Shown: piece after piece, positions 16,096 to 25,311 of the stretch
Layout of the letters: every line of letters begins with the position of its first letter
Position numbering within the stretch: position 1 is the stretch's first letter
The notes under the pieces: generated by a model
Told to the model about the DNA's origin: nothing
What the model saw: only the letters and a program-made list of their open reading frames with translations
Databases searched by the model: none
From: JBBQFI01 sp038321775
Lineage (GTDB): Bacteria; Verrucomicrobiota; Verrucomicrobiia; Chthoniobacterales; UBA10450
Direction of reading: 5' to 3'
NCBI GenBank assembly: GCA_038321775.1
Contig: JBBQFI010000001.1
Location: 310,001 to 374,000, forward strand
Length of the DNA: 64,000 bases
Position numbers and translations under genes: made by a program

Positions 16096-16166
16096 GACAG
16101 CTCCAAGATGGAGAAGTTTCCGTGCCTTCTCAACTAGCGTTGTAGAAACGCCGGCGCTGAGCGGCG

Positions 16167-16898
16167 TTACAGCCGGATGAGTTCCGCGCTTTTTGTCGGA
16201 ATCCAGCCGCGAAGATTATTCGGCAACGCCGCGTAACTCCAATCTCCGCGGTTGCTCAGGATTTTGACTTCGCTGCCCGGGGGAAGCGCGAGAATGCTGT
16301 TTGCGTTATCCGCGGTGGCTAATCGCGCCTCAATATTTTTCGCGGTAACGATTGCGAGTGATTTTCCGTTAGTTCCGTTTTCAATGACGTAAAGCGCGTA
16401 GACCGCACCACCGCATAGGAACAACGTCACAAACACCGCAATAGTCTTCGCGTTGGAACGGCGAAAGAACGATGCCGCCAGGGCGAATGCGCCAAGCCAA
16501 AATGCAATGACGGCCAGCCAAGTATAAAAGGATGGATTGGCCGACGACAAAACGCGTTCGACCGGCGGTTGCGCCAATTCCAGCGCGCGCGTTTGATCGC
16601 GCACGAATTGCAAATTCGCTGTCGCTTCGGCATGATGTGGATCGAGCGTAAGCGCGCGTTCGTAATTAAGAATCGCGCGCGCAAGATCGCAGCGACGGTA
16701 GTAAGCGTTTGCGAGATTGTAAAACAAAGTTGGATTCGACTGTCCGCCATGGACGAGCGCCGAATAACCTTCGCCGGCCGCTTGAAAATGTCCCGCGGCG
16801 TATTCCTGATTCGCCTTGGCAAAATCACTCGCATAATCGGCGTATGCCGGCACCGCTGCGCTGAAAAAAATAATGGCGGTTAATCGAAGGAATTTCAT
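16167..16898 (-). CDS. batE: BatE-like TPR and SH3 domain protein
   Basis: A 243-residue protein with a signal peptide (ends about AYA), two to three TPR repeats (residues 25-105, LFYNLANAYYRRCDLARAILNYERALTLDPHH), a pair of membrane helices (about 125-165) and a C-terminal SH3-like domain ending GWIPTKSAELIRL. This is the BatE architecture. Its start overlaps the batD stop by ATGA. As the last gene of the moxR-bat operon it probably works with the vWA proteins in the envelope; Bat proteins are linked to stress tolerance, but their mechanism is unclear. Confidence 0.8.
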   Translation of the reverse strand: MKFLRLTAIIFFSAAVPAYADYASDFAKANQEYAAGHFQAAGEGYSALVHGGQSNPTLFYNLANAYYRRCDLARAILNYERALTLDPHHAEATANLQFVRDQTRALELAQPPVERVLSSANPSFYTWLAVIAFWLGAFALAASFFRRSNAKTIAVFVTLFLCGGAVYALYVIENGTNGKSLAIVTAKNIEARLATADNANSILALPPGSEVKILSNRGDWSYAALPNNLRGWIPTKSAELIRL

Positions 16899-18724
16899 GA
16901 GCGTAGATGTTCGATTAGTTCCAGAACTTCCTGACGCTCGTTAGGCGAAACTGTATCGTCACCGCTCGGTCCACCACTGTATCGAAGCCTGTCTTTTTGT
17001 TGGAATAAAGTCTCGAGCTGGCCGCGCGTCGCATCGTCCAGGCGGAAAGCCGTGGCCGCTGTTTTTGCATCCACCGTGTTTGGATTCACATTTTTTGCGA
17101 GCGCCGTCTTCAACTGCACGGCGCGCGCTGCTTCCGCGTAATACTCCTGGGAAGGCGCATCGGTACGGCGCAATTTTCTCTGCAGCTCCGCCGCCTCGTG
17201 TTGCAGATCCGCCCGGCGTTGGGCTTCGCGGCCGCTTAGTTTCGATTGCCGCAACTTCCATCCGACAAATCCGAGGAGCGCAACAAGTGGCACAATTTGC
17301 ATGAGCCAGAAATTCGATCGCATGTAAATCGGCGTGAAGGACTGCACGGTGCCCGGCCAATCGTTTATCTGGTAAAGAATATCTTCCGGCTTTGCCTGGG
17401 GCTTCGGCGTCGCCGCTGGTGCAGGCGCGGAACTCGCCGTGGCTGACTTGCCGGCTATCGCGCTGCCTTCGATTCGTACGGGCAGTGCATTGCTCCGCAA
17501 CGTCACATATTTTTCTTGCGTCGGATCGAAGAACGAAAAGACCATCGGCGGTACATTCGCCTTCGCCTCGTTAGGCGTAATGACCATTTCAAAATTCTTC
17601 ACGCCGCTCATGCCGATATCGTCGTCCTGTTTGAAAGTCGAAGAGGGCGGGTATTTGTGCCAGCCACTATCATCTTCGAAGGACGGCGCGCTCACGCGAT
17701 CGAAATTTCCGCGCCCGGAAATCTGCGCCGTGACAGTGATTGGATCGCCCACCTGCACGGTTTTCGGTTTCGCGTCTGCCTCCATCGTGAAGTTCCCGAT
17801 CGCGCCGGAGAAATCGGCCGGGGCATTCGCCGGCAGCGGTTTCACTTCCAGAGTTACCGGTTTGCTTTCGATATCGATGTCCCGTTTCTCGAAGAGACTT
17901 CCGAAAGGATCGTTGAACGGATCTGCAAACGGATCATCCATGTTGAACATATCGAACGGTGAACGTCCTCCTCCCGAGTTGGACGAGCGCGGGACGGCCA
18001 CTGTGGCGGAAGCCTTGACGGGTCCAATTTCAAATCGTCCGGTCCGCGCAGCGGCGATCGCGGTTTTGAAAGTGTATATCTCGTAAATCTGTCCGCCGAC
18101 GTTTTCACGGGATTGTGTCGGCTGGGATAATTTTTGCATGGTGAAGCCCTGTCCCGAAACTTCGGGACCATCTTTCAGGCTCGAGCGTGTGCGCGCATTG
18201 AAATAAAGCCGCACCTCCGCCGGGATTACTTCGCCGACATAAGCGGTAGTTTTTGTCAGGACGAGTTCGGCAATGACAAGTTTGCGTTCATCGAATGATT
18301 GCCCGCGTTGCGTGCCCCTCGTCATGCGCGAATTCGAGTCGGCGACGGTCAGTGTTAGTTCCGGCGTCCGCAATGCGTTGCTGCCGGCCTGAATTTTCTG
18401 CGGCGGTATGCGAAACGTGCCGGCTCGCTGCGGCATCACGGTATAGGTGTAAACGAAACTGTAACTAAACTGAAAGTTGCGGCCCTCCACCATTTGCGAT
18501 TGCCCGCTGTAACGGATGTCTAATCCATCGACGGAAATATCATCCGGAGGCCGTGCGCTCGGCGAACCAGTAATCTTGATTTGCAACTGCACCGGTCGCC
18601 CGAGCATCGTTTGCGAACTCGTTAGGACCGCTGTCACCGACGGTGCGTCCGCAAAAAGATTTCCGGAGATGAGGACGGCCGCGAAAAACAGCGCCAGATA
18701 TTTTAGTTCTCGTCGCAACATCAC
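16895..18724 (-). CDS. batD: BatD oxygen-tolerance-type protein
   Basis: A 609-residue protein with a signal peptide, a long periplasmic part of beta-sandwich repeats (residues 25-430; FRIPPQKIQAGS and GNFDRVSAPSFED are typical BatD phrases), one membrane helix (about 470-490) and a cytoplasmic tail. It lies in the fixed bat order directly after the BatB/C fusion (2 bp gap). It contains two copies of the iterated 9-mer, both in the P-N-E frame. Its biochemical role is not established. Confidence 0.85.
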   Translation of the reverse strand: MMLRRELKYLALFFAAVLISGNLFADAPSVTAVLTSSQTMLGRPVQLQIKITGSPSARPPDDISVDGLDIRYSGQSQMVEGRNFQFSYSFVYTYTVMPQRAGTFRIPPQKIQAGSNALRTPELTLTVADSNSRMTRGTQRGQSFDERKLVIAELVLTKTTAYVGEVIPAEVRLYFNARTRSSLKDGPEVSGQGFTMQKLSQPTQSRENVGGQIYEIYTFKTAIAAARTGRFEIGPVKASATVAVPRSSNSGGGRSPFDMFNMDDPFADPFNDPFGSLFEKRDIDIESKPVTLEVKPLPANAPADFSGAIGNFTMEADAKPKTVQVGDPITVTAQISGRGNFDRVSAPSFEDDSGWHKYPPSSTFKQDDDIGMSGVKNFEMVITPNEAKANVPPMVFSFFDPTQEKYVTLRSNALPVRIEGSAIAGKSATASSAPAPAATPKPQAKPEDILYQINDWPGTVQSFTPIYMRSNFWLMQIVPLVALLGFVGWKLRQSKLSGREAQRRADLQHEAAELQRKLRRTDAPSQEYYAEAARAVQLKTALAKNVNPNTVDAKTAATAFRLDDATRGQLETLFQQKDRLRYSGGPSGDDTVSPNERQEVLELIEHLRS

Positions 18725-18726
18725 TT

Positions 18727-20925
18727 CTACCAGTCGTTATAGACAGGGCGCACGGCTCTGCGTTCATCGAGCTGCACACGTTGCTCTTCGTCTTTCATCG
18801 ATTGCAAAAGTTGGCGCGCTTGCTCCGGAGTCATTTCGCCTTCCTTGCCCGGCTCGGCCTGAGCGAGTTGTTGTTGTTTCTGATCGCTCTTGTCATCGCC
18901 CGTGTTTTTGACATCGCCTGCGAATTTCTTTTCGGGCGAAGCGGTCGCCGTTGGGGTGGGTGATTCACCCTCGGCGGGCTGCTCGCCCTGACCTGGAGTC
19001 GGTGAAGGAGATGGCCCATTGCCGTTCTCGCCTGGTGTCGGTGAAGTATCCTGGCCGGATTTGTTTTCCTTTTGTTGCTGACCTTGTCCCGGAGATGGCG
19101 ACGCTGAAGGAGACTCTCCGGGCGACGGAGAAGGTGATTCTTCTGGAGATGGAGAGGGAGACGGAGATTGCTCGGGAGAAGGAGACGGCGACTCGCCACC
19201 CTTCGGTTGCTCCTGTTTGTCGTTTCCGGAATTCTTGTTCTCTCCTTTCGATTGCGACTGATTCTTGTCCTGCTTCTCGTTGCCGCCATTCTTTTGCTGG
19301 TCCTTCTGCTGCTGATCTTGTTTTTTCTTGTCCTGATTTTGTTGATCCTGTTGATCTTTGCCTTTGCCCGATTGCGGTGAAGGCGAAGGACTTGGTGTCG
19401 GTGTTGGAGTCGGCGTAGGAGTTGGCTGCTGCTCCTTCTTCTTTTTCAGGTCTTCAATCTTCTTTTTTACAAACTCATAGTTATCTTTCGCCTCTTTGTT
19501 CTGCGGCTGGAGTTTGAGAGTCTGCTCGTAATGCTGCAGTGCATTCGTCCAATCAGTTAGCTTTTTGTCGTCGCCCTTCTGCGCCTCGCCACGTTGATAC
19601 AAAGTGTTACCGAGATTGTAGTGGCTTCCGCTTTGCAAAGCAGGATCCGTCGAAAGCAACGCCTGGCTAAACGACTCCAGCGCTTTCTTATAGTCCTTCA
19701 TCTTGTAAGCGGCCGCGCCGGAATCGAACTGGATTTTGTCTGTCGCGCGCGTCTCCGGATGCTCCTGCAAAGTTTTTTGGAATTCCGTATAAGCATCCTT
19801 GAACTTTTGCTGCTCATACAAATCCAAACCCGGCGCGCTCGCTCTTGCCGCCGCTGTCGCCAACATCAGAATTCCCGCTGCGATTGTCGCTGTTTGCATC
19901 ACGCGCGATCGCGTTGCTGCTTTTCGTGATTTTTTTCGGTCGCTGATCAATTGCGATGCGGCCAGCGCGAGAATCGCCGCGCCTAACGGCCACTCGTAAC
20001 GCTCGATCGGCCGCCGCGAAAGGCGCGCATCAATTTCGCCAGACTGCATTTTACTCAAGCCTTGCTCGATCAATTGCTTCATCGTGCGCGCGCCACTCTC
20101 CAGATGGAGATAAAAACCACCGGTCGCCTCTGCCACTTCACGCAAACGTTTTTCATCGAGCCGCGATTTCACGACCTGTCCCTTGCCGTCTTTCACGAAG
20201 GCAGTGCTTCCATCATCTCCGCTGATCGGAATGAGCGATCCCTCCGGCGTTCCGACACCGATCGTGAAAACTCTGACGCCGCTGTCTGCTGCCGCTTTCG
20301 CTGATTTTGCGGCGTCTCCCCTCAATTCTTCGCCATCGGTGAAAATGACAAGCGCGCGATTGCCCACTGCGCTCTTTCCGTAAGTGCTCACGGCGAGATT
20401 GATCGCATCCGAAATATTCGTTCCACCTTCCGGAATCGTTTTCGTGTCGAGATCGTTGATCGAATCAATCACCGCGCTGTAATCAATCGTTAGTGGCGCT
20501 TGTAAAAATGCGCGGCCGGCGAATGCAATCAGACCCACGCGATCGCCCTGCAATTCGTCCACCAAATCTTGCGTCGCGAGTTTGACACGCTCGAGCCGGT
20601 TCGGCTGCACATCGTTGGAGAGCATGCTGCGCGAAGTATCGATTGCGAAGATCAAATCGAGACCTTTGCGTTTCTTTTCGTCGAAGGTGTAACCCCAGCG
20701 CGGTTGGGCGAGTGCGACCAAAGCAAACGCGAACGCAGCCAAAACAAGCGCATACTTCAGTCCTCGAGCGAAACGGTTCACTGTTCCCGCCAATTGCGAA
20801 AACAACCGAGGCGAAACGAATTGATGCAGGCGCAACGCCGCGCGCCGTTCCGCCCGCCAGAAAAGCCAAGCGCAAACCGGGACGAGCAGCAATGCCCATA
20901 GCCATGTTGGCGCGCCAAAACTCAT
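18727..20925 (-). CDS. BatB/BatC fusion: vWA domain, TPRs and a long Pro/Ser/Gln-rich tail
   Basis: A 732-residue protein. Residues 1-80 include two membrane helices. A von Willebrand A domain follows with the MIDAS motif DTSRSM and later TDGEELRGD, then a membrane helix near residue 310 and another at about 350. TPR repeats (about 370-490) match BatC. From about 500 to 700 the chain is low complexity: (PT)n and (PS)n runs alternating with Gln/Lys/Asp-rich stretches. The last 40 residues end PVYNDW, like BatC proteins. BatB and BatC are often separate genes. The batA stop lies 11 bp upstream. Confidence 0.85.
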   Translation of the reverse strand: MSFGAPTWLWALLLVPVCAWLFWRAERRAALRLHQFVSPRLFSQLAGTVNRFARGLKYALVLAAFAFALVALAQPRWGYTFDEKKRKGLDLIFAIDTSRSMLSNDVQPNRLERVKLATQDLVDELQGDRVGLIAFAGRAFLQAPLTIDYSAVIDSINDLDTKTIPEGGTNISDAINLAVSTYGKSAVGNRALVIFTDGEELRGDAAKSAKAAADSGVRVFTIGVGTPEGSLIPISGDDGSTAFVKDGKGQVVKSRLDEKRLREVAEATGGFYLHLESGARTMKQLIEQGLSKMQSGEIDARLSRRPIERYEWPLGAAILALAASQLISDRKKSRKAATRSRVMQTATIAAGILMLATAAARASAPGLDLYEQQKFKDAYTEFQKTLQEHPETRATDKIQFDSGAAAYKMKDYKKALESFSQALLSTDPALQSGSHYNLGNTLYQRGEAQKGDDKKLTDWTNALQHYEQTLKLQPQNKEAKDNYEFVKKKIEDLKKKKEQQPTPTPTPTPTPSPSPSPQSGKGKDQQDQQNQDKKKQDQQQKDQQKNGGNEKQDKNQSQSKGENKNSGNDKQEQPKGGESPSPSPEQSPSPSPSPEESPSPSPGESPSASPSPGQGQQQKENKSGQDTSPTPGENGNGPSPSPTPGQGEQPAEGESPTPTATASPEKKFAGDVKNTGDDKSDQKQQQLAQAEPGKEGEMTPEQARQLLQSMKDEEQRVQLDERRAVRPVYNDW

Positions 20926-20935
20926 GATTCGATTC

Positions 20936-21994
20936 TCACGGCAATTTTTTCCAAATCGTTTGCGACAGCAGAACCTGTCCGATTAGGAGCGCGCACCCCA
21001 CGACGATGCAGGCCGGGAAAAGATCTCGATACTCTTGATATTTATCCACCGTCACCGTCGATTTTTCCAGTTTGTCGATGTCCCGATAAATTTGTTCGAG
21101 CGATTCCGTATCCGTCGCGCGATAAAATTGTCCGCCGGCAATACGCGCTACTTCGCGAAGACCGGCATCGTTGAACGTGACGTGCGCATTTTGATACAAA
21201 ACGTTGCCGCTGACATCGGTGACAGGATTTCCGTTGCGCGGATCCATCACGGGGTAGGGTGCAATACCGTTGATTCCCGCACCGATAGCATAAAGATGAA
21301 TGCCCAGTGCCTTCACCGCTTCTGCCGCAGTGTTGGGCGGAATTTTTCCCGCATTGTTTTCGCCATCGGTCAGCAGAACAATCGCGCGGCTCTTCGAATG
21401 TTTGTCGTTCAATCGATTCGCCGCCGCGGAAATAGCCGATCCGATGGCCGTGCTATTCTCAACCAATCCAATGCGGACGCGCTCCAGATTCTGCAGCAGC
21501 CAATCGTGATCGAGCGTCATCGGACTAACGACATAAGGCCGGCCACCGAATGCGATCATGCCGATGCGATCGTTGGGCCGGGCCTCGATGAACTTCCGCG
21601 TCACTTCGCGAATCGCGTCGAGCCGCGTGGCGCGATCGCCGCCGATCGTGAAATCTTTCGTCAGCATTGAACCGGAAACATCGAGCACGATCATGATGTC
21701 GATGCCGCTCGCCTGAACTCGACTGAGACTTTTGCCTAACTGCGGACGCGAAAGTGCGATGATAAAAATCGCGAGGCTGAGAAGCAATAACGCGCGAAGA
21801 AGTTTTCCTGCCCGCGATGCGCTCGCTTTGCCGATCCCGCGCAAGATTGTCGTCGAGGAAAAAACGAGAGCGGTTGATGGCCCGCGTTGACCGCGAAGGT
21901 AGGCAATTAGCGGTACCGCGAGCAGAAGCCAAAGAAGCCACGGCCGCGCGAAAGAAAGTCCCGAATCGTGCGATAGCCAATCAGGCAGGTTCAA
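20936..21994 (-). CDS. batA: BatA-like vWA domain membrane protein
   Basis: A 352-residue protein with two N-terminal helices, a vWA domain with MIDAS DVSGSM near residue 105, TDGENNAGKI near 215, and a C-terminal helix (ACIVVGCALLIGQVLL). vWA domains bind metal and partner proteins; here they face the periplasm by the usual Bat model. Its start overlaps the DUF4381 stop by 14 bp. RPQLGKSLSRVQASGIDIMI is the typical approach to the MIDAS site. Confidence 0.88.
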   Translation of the reverse strand: MNLPDWLSHDSGLSFARPWLLWLLLAVPLIAYLRGQRGPSTALVFSSTTILRGIGKASASRAGKLLRALLLLSLAIFIIALSRPQLGKSLSRVQASGIDIMIVLDVSGSMLTKDFTIGGDRATRLDAIREVTRKFIEARPNDRIGMIAFGGRPYVVSPMTLDHDWLLQNLERVRIGLVENSTAIGSAISAAANRLNDKHSKSRAIVLLTDGENNAGKIPPNTAAEAVKALGIHLYAIGAGINGIAPYPVMDPRNGNPVTDVSGNVLYQNAHVTFNDAGLREVARIAGGQFYRATDTESLEQIYRDIDKLEKSTVTVDKYQEYRDLFPACIVVGCALLIGQVLLSQTIWKKLP

Positions 21995-22487
21995 GCTGGC
22001 CTCCTTTCACAAAACGAGAAGCTTCTTCCAGGAGCAGCTCGCTGTCCGCGGTTGTCGCTTCGTAGCGCGCAAATTTGATCAGATCGCAGCGGTTCAAGAA
22101 ATCGGTAAGAAGCGATTGCTCGGCTTCGGAAAATTCGGATCGTTTCGCCATGGCCGCAAGAAACTCGACGGATGTCTGTCGCGTGAGCGGCAATTGATAT
22201 TGCTCACTCACGTAACGCCGCAAGATGTCGGAAACGCGGATACTAAACTGGTAGGGCGTGACCCGATCGATTTCCACGCGCGCCGCTGCGAGGCGTTCAA
22301 GCGCAAGATCGCGCGGCGAGCGAACGATCGCGGGCACACGCATGCGGCGTCGCACGTACCACCACACAATTAATCCGACGAGCGTTAGCGCCACGAACGC
22401 ACCGCAGAACACCAACCACAGCGGGACTAACGAGTAATCAACCGGTGGGGAAATGTCGTGGAATTCTTCAGCGAGAAAAAATCGCAT
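21981..22487 (-). CDS. DUF4381 membrane protein of the moxR operon
   Basis: A 168-residue protein with one membrane helix at about residues 24-44 (LVFCGAFVALTLVGLIVWWY) and a cytoplasmic helical domain containing RVSDILRRYVSEQYQLP, a DUF4381 signature. Genes of this family sit between DUF58 and batA in moxR operons. It starts 6 bp after the DUF58 stop and overlaps batA. Its function is unknown but is presumably shared with the complex. Confidence 0.78.
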   Translation of the reverse strand: MRFFLAEEFHDISPPVDYSLVPLWLVFCGAFVALTLVGLIVWWYVRRRMRVPAIVRSPRDLALERLAAARVEIDRVTPYQFSIRVSDILRRYVSEQYQLPLTRQTSVEFLAAMAKRSEFSEAEQSLLTDFLNRCDLIKFARYEATTADSELLLEEASRFVKGGQLEPA

Positions 22488-22493
22488 GACGTT

Positions 22494-23393
22494 TCATCGA
22501 ATGGCGAGCCGTCGCTCGCGCTGTTTAAAGAATGAACGAAGCGGCGGTAGATAATTTTCACCGGTGCGGAGGGAAATCGCGTCAATGTTGTTGCGCCGCA
22601 AAGTCCGCGTGAGTTCCGCCTGATGATCCTCCGCTAAATCGGCAAAGCGCGAGCGCGTCGCGCGGTCCGCGGTATTGATTTCAATTTGGTCGCCCGTCTC
22701 GGCATCTTCCAGCGTAATGATCCCGATGTTGGGAATGGTGCGTTCCCGATCGTCCTGCACATGGATGGCAATGAAATCATGCCGGCGACCGCTGACCGAA
22801 AGCGAGCGCGAGAAATCTCCGGTTTGAAAATCTGAGATGAAAAACACAACCGAGCGTCGCGTTACAACCTTGTTTAGATAATCCAATGCCAATGCCGGTT
22901 CTGTCCCTTTGCCCGCCGGTTCAAAAAATAAAATCTCCCGAATAATCCGCAAGGTGTGGGAGCGACCTTTTTTTGGCGGAATGAAAAGTTCGACGCGATC
23001 AGTAAAGAGAAGCAGGCCGACCTTGTCGTTGTTACGAATTGCGCTGAACGCGAGCAGGCACGCCACTTCCGCTGCCAGCTCCCGCTTCGATTGCGAAACG
23101 CTTCCGAAACTTCCCGACGCACTCACATCGACGACAAGCACGACGGTAAGCTCACGTTCCTCGGTGAACTTTTTCACGTAGGCGGTGCCAAGACGTGCCG
23201 TGACGTTCCAATCGATCGCGCGAATTTCATCGCCCGGTTGGTATTCGCGAACTTCCTCGAAATTCATCCCGCGTCCTTTGAAAACGCTGTGATAATCCCC
23301 GGCGAACGCGGTCTGAACCAAACCTTTGGTTTTGATTTCCAGCGCGCGGATCTTCTTGAGAATCTCAGCCGGGGTTTGCTGTGTTTCGCTCAT
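22494..23393 (-). CDS. DUF58 domain protein of the moxR operon
   Basis: A 299-residue cytoplasmic protein. GRGMNFEEVREYQPGDEIR is the DUF58 signature, followed by IDWNVTAR. A degenerate vWA-like fold follows with VVDVSASGSFGS as MIDAS-like motif. DUF58 proteins are regular partners of MoxR AAA+ ATPases. The gene lies downstream of moxR across a 140-bp gap filled by an inverted repeat, so the two may be partly uncoupled. Confidence 0.88.
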   Translation of the reverse strand: MSETQQTPAEILKKIRALEIKTKGLVQTAFAGDYHSVFKGRGMNFEEVREYQPGDEIRAIDWNVTARLGTAYVKKFTEERELTVVLVVDVSASGSFGSVSQSKRELAAEVACLLAFSAIRNNDKVGLLLFTDRVELFIPPKKGRSHTLRIIREILFFEPAGKGTEPALALDYLNKVVTRRSVVFFISDFQTGDFSRSLSVSGRRHDFIAIHVQDDRERTIPNIGIITLEDAETGDQIEINTADRATRSRFADLAEDHQAELTRTLRRNNIDAISLRTGENYLPPLRSFFKQRERRLAIR

Positions 23394-23416
23394 TAGGCAA
23401 AAAATTTTAAGACGCG

Positions 23417-23493
23417 GTCATCCCGAACGTATGTGAGGGACCTCGCGAACGTCTCTGTGCTTTTGCGAGGTCCTTCGCTTCGCTCAGGATGAC
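23417..23493. repeat. Inverted repeat, GTCATCC...GGATGAC type (copy 1)
   Basis: The left arm begins GTCATCCCGAACG and the right arm ends CGCTCAGGATGAC. The inner arms GGACCTCGC and GCGAGGTCC are complementary. It lies between moxR and the DUF58 gene. A related copy is at 25207-25282. On RNA it would form a long hairpin. Confidence 0.8.
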
Positions 23494-23534
23494 AGCACTT
23501 CTTTTGCTGTTTCGCTTTATCGCCAATCGAAAAC

Positions 23535-24521
23535 TCACGGCACTGGCAGTCCGGCGAAGATTCGCTCGATGATTGTTTCGCTCGTGATCGACTCCGCTTC
23601 CGCTTCGTAACTGACGATGATGCGATGACGCAGAACGTCAGGGCCGATGCTCTTTATATCCTGCGGCGTCACGTAACCGCGACCGTTCAGGAAGGCGTGG
23701 GCGCGCGCGGCCAACGCCAGATAAATCGTCGCGCGCGGCGAGGCGCCATAGCGCACCAGGCCTTCCAGTTTTAAATTGTAAGTCGCAGGTTCGCGCGTAG
23801 CCCAGACGACATCGACGATGTAATCCTTCACGCGATCGTCGATGTAGATGCTGTTCACGACCGACCTCGAGCTGATGATCTGCTGCGAATCGACCACCGG
23901 TTTCACCGTCAGATCGGGCGCCGATGTTGCCATGAGATCGAGGATCTGGCGCTCTTCCGCTTTCTCGGGATAGCCGACATTCAATTTCAACATGAAGCGA
24001 TCGAGCTGCGCTTCCGGCAATTGATACGTGCCTTCCTGTTCGAGCGGATTTTGCGTCGCGAGAACGAGGAACGGATCGGAAAGGGGATACGTTTTATCGC
24101 CAATCGTCACTTGTCGTTCCTGCATCGCCTCGAGCAGTGCGCTCTGCACTTTCGCCGGCGCGCGGTTGATCTCGTCCGCTAAAATTAAATTGGAAAAAAG
24201 CGGGCCGAGTTTCGTTGTGAACTCACCCGAGCGCGGATTGTAAATGAGTGTTCCAATCAAATCCGCCGGCAAAAGATCAGGCGTAAACTGCAAACGTTGA
24301 AAACCAGTTTGGATGGCCGCGGCCATTGTCTTCACCGTCAGAGTTTTCGCGAGTCCCGGGACGCCCTCGAGGAGGATGTGGCCGTTTGCCAGCAATCCGA
24401 GGAGCAGCCGATCGACCAGATATTTCTGTCCAATGACCACGTGCCCAACCTGTTCGCGCAACAGCGGGATCCATTGCCCCAGCTCCTGGACTTGTTGCGT
24501 GATTTCCTGCGTTGATCTCAT
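23535..24521 (-). CDS. moxR: MoxR-family AAA+ ATPase
   Basis: A 328-residue ATPase. Walker A is EGVPGLAKT (about residues 52-60), Walker B is LILADEINR (112-120), and sensor 1 lies in LVLATQNPLEQEGTYQLPEA. MoxR ATPases act as chaperones that activate or assemble partner proteins, here presumably the vWA proteins encoded downstream (DUF58, BatA, BatB). It heads the operon. Confidence 0.93.
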   Translation of the reverse strand: MRSTQEITQQVQELGQWIPLLREQVGHVVIGQKYLVDRLLLGLLANGHILLEGVPGLAKTLTVKTMAAAIQTGFQRLQFTPDLLPADLIGTLIYNPRSGEFTTKLGPLFSNLILADEINRAPAKVQSALLEAMQERQVTIGDKTYPLSDPFLVLATQNPLEQEGTYQLPEAQLDRFMLKLNVGYPEKAEERQILDLMATSAPDLTVKPVVDSQQIISSRSVVNSIYIDDRVKDYIVDVVWATREPATYNLKLEGLVRYGASPRATIYLALAARAHAFLNGRGYVTPQDIKSIGPDVLRHRIIVSYEAEAESITSETIIERIFAGLPVP

Positions 24522-24581
24522 AGGTTTTGTCAGACAAAAAACGTGCCGTTGCGTTCGAATAAAGCCAATATCTTCCTGCCG

Positions 24582-25199
24582 CTACGCGAGGAGGCGATCC
24601 AGTGAATCAACGCAAATCTGCGACCATGTTTCCAAGGTCTCACGGCGCGCTTTCAGTTCGTCTGCCGATAGGAAAGCAAGATTGGTAATCATCGCTTCGC
24701 GCTTTTGCACTTTCGGTTCGGTCAATCGGAACACATGCACAATCCCGAGGTGAACGCGGCCGACCTCAGTTGTGTCATCGTTTAGCAACGCGACGATGCG
24801 ATCTTCGAACGGTGCTTCGATTTTAATTTCTTCATTTACTTCGCGCTCCACGCCGGCGCGGTAGGCGGCTTCATCGGTTGCATAATTGAAGAGTGACTCA
24901 TCGTCGTCGTTCATGTGTCCGCCGATGCCGATCGAGCCTTTCGCAACGAGCCGTTGTTCGCCCGCTTTTTTTCCGCGCACGTAATGCAAGACGGAATTCT
25001 CATGCACGATGATCGCGTAGGGGATGATCTGCTTGTGTGTCGGATCGTCTTCCGCCTGCGCGCGTGGCAAAAAGAAATTGTTCCCGCGCGAAAGAAACTT
25101 CTCGAGATATTTTTGCGGCTCGAAATTCAAGCCGTGAAAACTTCCGAGCTCGTCGAAAAGACTTCGCCTAACGACCAGAACGTTTTCGTGTGGATCCAT
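24582..25199 (-). CDS. NUDIX-fold predicted phosphoesterase
   Basis: A protein of 205 residues from the ATG at 25199. The NUDIX box is present: GIGGHMNDDD then YRAGVEREVNEEI, giving the R-E-x-x-E-E catalytic core. Before it, IIPYAIIVHENSVLHYVRGK is typical of the COG4112 branch of predicted phosphoesterases. The substrate is unknown. An in-frame ATG at 25211 falls in the adjacent repeat, so 25199 is preferred. One 9-mer copy encodes V-R-R at residues 10-12. Confidence 0.78.
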   Translation of the reverse strand: MDPHENVLVVRRSLFDELGSFHGLNFEPQKYLEKFLSRGNNFFLPRAQAEDDPTHKQIIPYAIIVHENSVLHYVRGKKAGEQRLVAKGSIGIGGHMNDDDESLFNYATDEAAYRAGVEREVNEEIKIEAPFEDRIVALLNDDTTEVGRVHLGIVHVFRLTEPKVQKREAMITNLAFLSADELKARRETLETWSQICVDSLDRLLA

Positions 25200-25206
25200 C
25201 GCACTT

Positions 25207-25282
25207 GTCATTCTGAGCGAAGCGAAGAACCCCGCAAAGCTGGAAACCCAATTGAGAGATGTTTCGCGTTGCTCAACATGAC
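25207..25282. repeat. Inverted repeat, GTCATTCTGAGCGAAG type (copy 2)
   Basis: It begins GTCATTCTGAGCGAAGCGAAG and ends TTGCTCAACATGAC, a diverged relative of 23417-23493 in the opposite orientation. It lies between the NUDIX gene start and the stop of the next upstream gene. Confidence 0.7.
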
Positions 25283-25311
25283 AGGGCGCCGGGAAACCGC
25301 TCGTCTCTCGT

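Noticed and set aside
19000..19430. Repeated (PS)n/(PT)n codons resembling a minisatellite
   Set aside because: The repeats stay in one coding frame and vary in sequence, as expected for a protein linker; kept as a property of the BatB/C gene.
21035..21670. 211-residue plus-strand frame inside batA
   Set aside because: Shadow of a vWA gene with intact motifs on the other strand.
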